DNA from: Fremontodendron californicum
Lineage: Eukaryota > Streptophyta > Magnoliopsida > Malvales > Malvaceae
DNA: 64,000 nucleotides
Assembly: GCA_030761205.1 (NCBI GenBank)
Contig: JAULJL010000002.1
Span: forward strand, 19,571,010 to 19,635,009
Direction: 5' to 3'
The stretch's first letter is position 1, and each line of letters opens with the position of its first letter. A program made the position numbers and the translations under genes. This document shows, piece after piece, positions 56,101 to 64,000 of this stretch. The notes below the pieces were generated by a model. The model was given only the letters and a program-made list of their open reading frames with translations, ran no database searches and had not been told where the DNA came from.

Positions 56101-57072
56101 AACTTTACCTTTTTTTAAACGAGCTCCGAATCCAAATTTTTCTTCACCAATCTCTTCCAAATAATTTTAAAATGTGATCTGAAAGTTTTCATAATTTTTG
56201 GAGCTCATTTTCTATTTTTTCGGGATTTATCCTGTTGAATTACTACATAAGAGACCCGGTATTTGGCCATTTGTAAACGAAAACCGAATCAAGATTTTAT
56301 TTCGCCAATATCTTTGAAATGATTTAAGAATGAGCTTTACAAATTTTCAGAATTTTTGGAGTTCATTTGCTATTTTTCCTATATTTTCCAATTTTGCCCT
56401 TTTACCTCCGAAACCCGGTTTTGCTCAAAACAAGTTTGATTTTCAGATTTTCTTCAAACTAAGCCTTGGGCTATCCTTGTTTAATTATTTTTCACCAATT
56501 AAGGGCTTTAGGTCTACCGAATCGGGCCATTTCTAAAAAAATTTCCAAATTTCACTGAAATCCACCAAAAAAACCCTATTTCTCAGTTTTCTTTCGAATT
56601 GACTTTTCTATCAGTTTTTCTTCCAAATGGCTTCTCCATTACCCGTAGTCAGTGCTTATCTTTCATTTGAGACCTTCAATTCCAACCAATTTGATCGTTT
56701 AAGCACTTTTCCCTAAATTCCCGAATTAGGGTTTCCTTTTCACTAAATCTCGTAACCTAACTTCCGAACTCCATATTTTTCAATGTAGACCTCGGATTAT
56801 CAAAATTATTTCATCGTTTTTCAATTGAAGCTCAAATCTTGATTTTGAAAGTGGGTTGACTTTTTCAGTAGTTGACTTTTCTGGGGTTGACTTTCCTGGG
56901 TTAACTTTTTTAGGGTTGACTTTTTTTGAGTTTGACTATTTTTGTCCGCTTTCTTAAACTAAGTCTCGGAGTACCACCTGCAGGTTAAGAAAAGTCTTTT
57001 AGCATTCTGAAACATCAATTTAGGAAGAAAATGTACCTGATTTAGGGGTCTGGACAAAATTAGGTGTCTACA
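53102..57072 (-). mobile_element. Tat/Ogre LTR copy L5, right part
   Basis: Resumes L5 after the nested element and ends GGTGTCTACA. With the insertion removed the LTR is about 5.6 kb, close to L2. Contains the 180-198 bp repeats (about 55340-55880), U3 155-bp repeats (about 55970-56350) and W-boxes. No polypurine tract follows; it abuts leader-like sequence of element D directly. Confidence 0.85.
56856..56937 (-). promoter_or_regulatory. W-box cluster in U3 of L5
   Basis: TTGACT at 56856, 56872, 56887, 56916 and 56932, about 15 bp apart, with one decayed TTAACT. Confidence 0.45.
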
Positions 57073-58744
57073 ATTGACACAAAGTATATACAAATAAAAT
57101 CATGTTGACCATGTGTGTCATGAATGCATCCTAATGCTGACATGGTGCATGTAAAGAATAAGCAAATTAATGCATGGATATATACAAAAAAATCATGCTG
57201 CCTATGAATGCATGAATGCAACCTGATGCCAACATGATGCATGTAAAGAATGAATAAATTGATACATGGGTATATACAGATGATGACTATGCATGTCATC
57301 AATGTATTCTACAATGAATGAACATGCATGCTATGACTGTAACATGATGTCCATATGATACATGTAAAGAATTCATAAATTAAACAAGGGTATATACAAA
57401 GAATGACCATGTATATCACAATGTATTCAACAATGAATGACCATGCATGTTAGGACTGTAACATGATATCAAAATGATACATGTAAAGAATAAATGAATT
57501 AACACAAATGTATATACAAAGAAATCAATGATTACACAAAATTGGTGGGACCTAAATCTTGATTATTCAAAAATATCATTATGCAAGATTTGCCTCCAAA
57601 TTTAATCTATGATTTTTTAAAACATGTTTTCTCTATGAAAAACCAATCATATTATTTTTCAAAATAATTTTGGAGTAGTGGATCCTACTATGGTACAATA
57701 TGGAAATGTTCATGTAACACTAACGGTTTACAATTCTTATTCAACCAATGAATGTTTATGAAATCATCAAATGAGATTATTATTACCATCCGTTGATTGC
57801 AAAGAATGAGATCAAAAATATAACCATAAATGTACATGCTCTATTCACACATGCATGAAATGTGCAAAATGCAAAAATGTTTGAAAAATAATGTTTATAT
57901 TTTCAATTCCAAAAAGTTAGTGAACACTTGCCCCAACAGTATCTACTTATATAGGCATCAGTGCCTTTGGGGCGGATTATCACATTTATTACAGGCGATG
58001 TATGTACATAGTTGCCCAATCTACAATACTTATTCAGAATGTAAAAAAGGTAGCAAAAGGTTAGAAATGTCCCTCCATGTGTTCCTAACTTCGGTATGTC
58101 TATTGGAAATATGGCATGGCTTCTCCTAGGTTCATTATATGAAGTGGATCGGTTCTAAAGGCTCTGAATTGTTCATCACTGTCGCCTGTGAAGGCTAGTA
58201 AGGCACCCCGATAAAAGCGGGTTCAGTTCGTTAGAGTATATTTCCCTAGCCCATGCGAATTGTTAATCACGAGAGCTTAGGTAATTTATACTCTAGAAGT
58301 ATTTTGCTAACCCATGCGGATTGTTAATCACGAGAGCGTAGCTACTTTACTTCCACTTAAAGGGACGAAACCCGGGTATAGGGCTCATGTTATGCAAATG
58401 TAAGTGCAGTGTGTGAGGAGGAACAAGACAACCTTTCACCACCTATTCTATAACCCTTATCCTAAATTCCCTAACAATTTATTAAAACACATTGAAGAAT
58501 AGTGTAACGCATTATCCAACAAGCAATTACAATATACAACATTAAATAACTAGAGAACAATAATAAAATGCATGCACATGAGTATGGCCAAATTCAAAAA
58601 TACTTTATTATTTTCAAAATTCTCCTTATTTTAAAAAGAATGTGAGAATTATAATTAAATACCAATTAAACCCGACACAACCGAGACTTTGATAACACAT
58701 GACAAATTCTAGTCTCTAATATTTTCCCAGTAGAGTCGCCAAGC
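57073..58744 (-). mobile_element. Internal remnant of element D (leader only)
   Basis: Between L5 and L6. Matches the leader of element C (about 10040-11560), including the 92-122 bp repeats (about 57100-57510), and then about 300 bp of proximal leader and the primer site. There is no gag or pol and no polypurine tract, so nearly the whole element is deleted. Confidence 0.7.
58724..58741 (-). other. Primer-binding site, tRNA-Arg type, of element D
   Basis: On the minus strand TGGCGACTCTACTGGGAA follows the LTR end by three bases; tRNA-Arg priming is typical of Ogre. The only well-kept primer site of the Tat/Ogre chain here. Confidence 0.7.
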
Positions 58745-61700
58745 TGTCACAACCTGAAAAATAACAAGTCTCATCGCAAGACTTTATATTCGTTAAGAGT
58801 GACATTAAAAAAAACAGAGGAAAAGTCAACTTAATTCCTCTTGAAAAATGAAGGTTTTGAAAATGACCTTGAAAAAAAATGGAGTCGCCACCAATCTTTT
58901 TTAACTAGGTGTGATCGGTCACCTATTAAAACCGATTTTGTAAAATATTTTAAAATTAATTAAAACATTTTTAAAACCAATTTCAAGTCTGCGTTATAAA
59001 CCAGAGAAAATCGAAGAATCGGGTTCGGGACTTGGTTACGTGTGGGGAAGGATTAGCACCCCCACAACGCCCGTATAAAACGGTACCTTATTAATCATGT
59101 GTTATCTCAAGTCTCGATAAAAATTCAGTTTTTAATTTAGAATTTCGAGTTAATTCCCAATTTAAAAAAATAATTCCATTTTTAATTGAAAATGATCCGA
59201 AATTTATTAATTCAAAATTTTCCTATATTCCTCAACAAATGTGGCAAAATATATAAATTTTTATTAATTTGGAAAACATTCCGAATCATTCTCGTTTTAA
59301 AGAAGATATTTCGTTATTAATGATAATTGATCATATCCTCCCCAGCAAACCCGACAGATAACTCATGAATTATTTCAACTCGGGAATATCTTTATTTTAT
59401 TGAAAATCATTACTTTTTTCAAAACATTTTAAAAAATATGAATATCAATATGTGTGACATAAATAAAATGACATAGCAAAGTCTAAATAATATAATGCAA
59501 CCTAAATGGTATGATATAATTTAAATGGCTTAGCATATTCTAAATGAAACGAAATATCCTAAATAACATGATATGTTCTAAATGAAATGAAATATCCTAA
59601 GTAACATGATATATTCTAATGAAATGATATGATTTAAAGGACATAGCAAATTTAAATGAAATGAAATATCCTAAATGAAATGAAATGTCCTAAGTGACAT
59701 AATATATTCTATATGAAAGGAAATAACCTAAGTAACATGATATATTCTAAATGAAATGATATGATTTAAATTACATGATATTCTAAATGAAATAAAATAT
59801 CATAAATGAAATGAAATGTCCTAAGTGACATGAAATGACATAAAACATAAAATAATGCTATCAAGAAATATGCATGAAAATAAAAATAAAAATAGTAATG
59901 CATGAACATAGTATATGCTAAATAATATGACAAAAATAAATGACTAAATAAAAAGCATAGAATAGCATAAAATATTCAAAACCATATAACAAACAACATA
60001 ACACCAAATAAATCAAAATAATAACAATACCATAGAAATTATCATAGCAAAAAAATCATATATTATACAATATGCATGAATATGGAAAATGCAATGCATG
60101 AAAGTGTATTTTTTTTCCTTTAATTAAGGAAGTCCGTATATCTAAAAAGATATCCGGCTACCTTAGAAAAATATATCAAATTAAATTTTCTAAAATCAAA
60201 ATACTTTGTGATTTGTTTTGAAAATAATTTTTAAAAAAACTTGAATGAAGATTAAAACCCTAGCCAAACCCTTTAAAAATGGCTCTAATTTCCTAAGTTT
60301 AAAATCCCGGACTTGACCACCCTTAACCCGAAATCTATAAAAATCATTTTTTAAGTTTGAAATGGCCTAGAAACCACCCTAAGACAGTAGCTAAATTTCC
60401 TATTTAGCCCCCTCTAAGTAACTTAGCCAAAACAGAAAAATGATTTTCCCTCAAATTCAAATCTGACTCTACTGTCCAGTTTTAAAACACGATTTTTTAA
60501 CCTATTTTTAAAATTTCAAACAAATCTAAAAAAAAAAACTACTAGAGACTCAGAACATGTAAAACTACATGAAAAAAATTGTCTTAATTTTCTGATCAAA
60601 GATAACTTCCTAGAAAAATCGGGAAAGTTCAAAAACTAGGTGAAAACTGTTTTGCCAAAACACTTTCTTTTTTTTTTTTTGCCTTTGATAAAATTATTTA
60701 AAAAACAAAGTAAAAATATTCGAGACTCTCTTAAGGACCTACAAACAGTAGCTAAAACTTCTAAAAACTTGGACAAAAATTGGCTAAGTAAAAAAAATAC
60801 AAAGGTAGAATAATCAATTTGATAATTCTTTAATTTTCCACAAGTATGCTCAAGTGAGCATGACTTTGAGCCATTAATTGGCCTAAGTCACAAATCATGT
60901 GGCATGACATGAAATGCATGAAAATATAGAAAATTGAATGCATGAAATGCATGATTTAAAATACCTAAATAACATGAAAAATGCATAGCATAGAGAATAT
61001 GGCCTAGACCTAAAATGAACTTGCATGGCAATTAATGCAACCTAGATTTAAGATGCATGAAATGCATGGCAATGCTAATGAAACCTAGACCTAAAAAATG
61101 CATGGCAATAACACAAACACATAGCATGCTAAATCAAAATGCACAAACTCATGTCATGGAAATGCAAACAAGTCAACAAGCAAGATGAAAATGCACATGC
61201 AAAGCAAAGAAAATGGAGGTGGCTGAATGGTCCTAAGCCTAAATGAGTATGGCATTTTCACAAACATATAACATACTAAAACTCATGGCATGGAATGCAA
61301 ACCTATCAACTAGCATGATGAAAATGCACATACAAATTATAAAAAATGAAGGTAGCCGAATGGTCCTAAGCCTAAATGAGCATGGCATTTTCACAAACAC
61401 ATGACATAATAACATGCAAGACTAAAAAGAAACAATGCTAAACCATGCAAACATGAATGTAAAGGCATGAAAACAACTAGGCATTTTCACAAACACTTAG
61501 AATAGTAAAATGCAAATCATGAACAACTCAAAAATGTTGAAAATAGAAAATTAAAAGATAGTAGACAAAGGAAGTAAACATGAAGACAAGATAATAAAAT
61601 AAAAAATTGAGGTAAGTAAGCAACAAAATTACAACAAGCTTCATATTTTGTTATTTAAGAAAATATGAAACATCAAAAACATGCTAGTCATCACAAACAA

Positions 61701-63772
61701 CATGACACAAAAATCAAAAACCAACCATTAAAAAAAAAAACAGAACCACTCGGCCACCTTAGAAATCATGTAAAAAAATTTGTTTTCAAAATTTTTCAAA
61801 AAGGTATCAAGGAAGAACTTGAAAATAAAGCTTAAAAACACTTATTTTAAAATTAAAATCAAAATCAAAATAAACTCACCAAATATCAATTGAAAACAAC
61901 AAATCAAGAAAGGAAATGCAAGAAAAGTGCAAGAGTATGGTGCTTAAGCTACCTCTAAAAGCTATATTGCAAGCTTTTCCTCTTCTTACTTTTTTTTGCC
62001 TTTCTAAAATTTTCTTTTTGCCTTTAAAAAATGGAGAGCATTCAGCAAAATCAGAGTGAAAAGAATGAAAAAGACCCCCTTCCTTTGATAGTGGCCGATT
62101 GGCATAGGAAGAACCCACGAGGTTCTAGAATTTTTTTGGCTAAATTTCATCCAATGGCCTTCAATCCAAAATGCTTTCTATGTAGAATTCTCACCCTTAG
62201 ATTAGAATAAGCAGCCCTTGAATTATGATGTCATGAAGATGCTTTCATAAATAGGATGATAAATATGACATCATCCCCCTCCATCCATTGGTTCATGTGT
62301 CACAATTTCAAAGGCTTGATCACAGAAAATAACTACCTTCCCCTTCACCCTTGGCCCTTTGATGAAAAATCAGAAAATATTTGCCCTCTTTTGGGCCTTG
62401 GCCGGCTGACCCATCACCTTCCCAGCCCATGCTTCATTTTTTAAATGCAAGAAAAAGCCCTTTTTTGTTTCTTCGATAAAATGACCTTTTTGATCCCCGA
62501 ACCTAAATAAACAGCAAACAGATTCCAAATTAAAATTTTATTTTTTCAATACTTCCAAAATGATAAAAAAAAATTGAATTCTTGAAGTTTTCAAAAAATT
62601 TTGAGCACATTTGCTATTTTTAAGATTTTTTCTTCCAAAATTGCCTTTTTATGCACCCGAACTTTTACCATTTTGTAAACGAGTTCCAAATCAGGATTTT
62701 TCTTCACCAATCTCTTCCAAATAATTTAAAAGTGAGATCTACAAATTTTCATAATTTTTGGAGCTCATTTGCTATTTTTTCAGGATTTATCTGCTTGAAT
62801 TTCTACATAGTAGGCTCGGGATTTGGCCATTTTGCAAACGAACTCCGGATCCAGATTTTCTTTTGCCAATCTCTTCCAAATAATTTAAGAATGAGATCAG
62901 CAAATTTTCAGAAATTTTGGAACTCGTTTGCTATTTTTCTGGGATTTTCCAATTTTGCCCTTTTGACTCCAAAGCCCGATTTTGCTCAAAACAAGTCTGA
63001 TTTTAAGATTTTCTTTTTCTGGGCCTTTGTCATATATTGAATTGGAGTTGGTCCAAAAAATCCCAATTTATACGATCAAATTCCCTTCCGTTTTGATTTT
63101 TCCTCTTTTCAGTATCAGGAATCTCCTCGTTTTTCCGTTTTTCCTCCAATCAACTCTTTTCTCGGAATTACTTTGAACTGAGCCTTGGGCTATCCTTGTT
63201 TACTCATTCCTCATCAATTAGGGGCTTTAGTTTTACCGAATCGGGCCATTTCTGCAATTTTACCCAATTTCAAAAATCCACCAAAAACCCTAATTCTCAA
63301 TTTTCTTCCGGATTGACTTTTCCTTTAGTTTTTCTTCCAAGTAGCTTCTCCATTACCCGTAGTCAGTGCTTATCTTTCATTTAGAACCTTCAATTCTGAC
63401 AAATTTGATTGTTTAAGCACTTTTCACCAAATTTCCCAAACTAGGGTTTTCTTTCTAGTAAATCTCCGTAAACCAACTTTCGAACTCCATATCTTTCAAT
63501 GTAGACCTCAGATTATCAAAATTATTTCACCATTTTTCAATTGAACTTCAAATCTTGATTTTGAAAGTGGGTTGACTTTTTTAGTAGTTGATTTTTTGAT
63601 GTTGACTTTTTTGGGGTTGATTTTTTCAAGTTTGACTTTTTATGTCTGCTTTCTTAAACTAAGTCACGGAGTACCATCTGCAGGATGAGAAAAGTCTTTT
63701 TGCATTCTGAAACATCAGTTTAGGAGGAAAACATACCTGATTTGTTGGTCCAGACAAAATTAGGTGTCTACA
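58745..63772 (-). mobile_element. Tat/Ogre LTR copy L6 (about 5.0 kb)
   Basis: Starts TGTCACAACC and ends GGTGTCTACA. 5' LTR of element D on the minus strand. Contains the AT-rich ATGAAATGAAATATCCTAA repeats (about 59440-59840), 155-bp U3 repeats (about 62560-62900) and W-boxes. Its U3 half is closest to L1: both have the TCTGGGCCT / ATTGAATTGGAGTTGGTC segment that L2, L3 and L5 lack. The sequence to its right is not a polypurine tract. Confidence 0.85.
63572..63637 (-). promoter_or_regulatory. W-box cluster in U3 of L6 (partly decayed)
   Basis: TTGACT at 63572, 63602 and 63632; the two intervening members have become TTGATT. Confidence 0.4.
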
Positions 63773-64000
63773 ATATATATGCGACGTATGTAATTGAATG
63801 AATGCTATGCATGTCAATCAAGTATTAAATCAATGAGACCTATATAAAAGTTAAATGAAATCCCTCATTAAATTATATTGAGTCCATGTTACGCATGATA
63901 AGTTGCCTTCCACCATCATAACAAGATAACGAGAGTTCTTCAATTCGGAGGCTTATTGAGTCACTCAGAGTCAAACTTATGTACGAACATGTTTGAGTTA
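63773..64000. repeat. Second copy of the 40889-41118 block
   Basis: From the LTR edge on, the sequence follows 40889-41118 with few differences (for example GCGACGTATG against GCGATGTATG). No gene; continues past the window. Confidence 0.8.

Overview
This is nuclear DNA of a higher plant, probably a eudicot. It is AT-rich and is built entirely from LTR retrotransposons. I see no host gene, tRNA or rRNA. I cannot name the species from the sequence. There are two systems: (1) a chain of very large Ty3/gypsy elements of the Tat/Ogre lineage, and (2) an Athila-type element nested inside one of their LTRs.

Tat/Ogre chain. Six copies of a roughly 4.6-5.6 kb LTR (TGTAGACACC...GGTTGCGACA when read in the element's sense) are named here L1 (1-2224, cut by the window edge), L2 (11562-17103), L3 (25684-27989, truncated), L4 (36140-40716, opposite orientation), L5 (42433-57072, split by the nested element) and L6 (58745-63772). 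All except L4 are sense on the minus strand. Between them lie four internal regions: C (2225-11561: gag, no pol), A (17104-25683: gag end, protease, RT, two RNase H domains, integrase), B (27990-42432: the same genes, with L4 interrupting gag) and D (57073-58744: leader only). Blocks A and B are a near-identical repeat about 10.8-10.9 kb apart. All their genes carry stops or frameshifts. A 215-bp GT-AG intron between protease and RT, polypurine tracts, a tRNA-Arg-type primer site and large tandem arrays downstream of pol all fit Tat/Ogre.

Nested Athila-type element (44050-53096, 5-bp target duplication GTAGC, LTRs of 1487 and 1488 bp differing at about a dozen positions). It has a tRNA-Asp primer site, one long gag-protease frame fused directly to the C-terminal end of integrase (RT, RNase H and the integrase core are missing), and two further ORFs in the place where Athila relatives carry an env-like gene. 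The first is a small basic, cysteine-rich protein that resembles the nucleic-acid-binding protein of carla-like plant viruses. The second is an intact, intronless cytokinin-activating enzyme of the LOG family. The two lie in the same reading frame, separated by a single TAG. A relative of its LTR is also present as a solo LTR (2849-4352).

The most notable object is therefore a non-autonomous retrotransposon that carries a hormone-activating enzyme together with a possible virus-derived RNA-binding protein.
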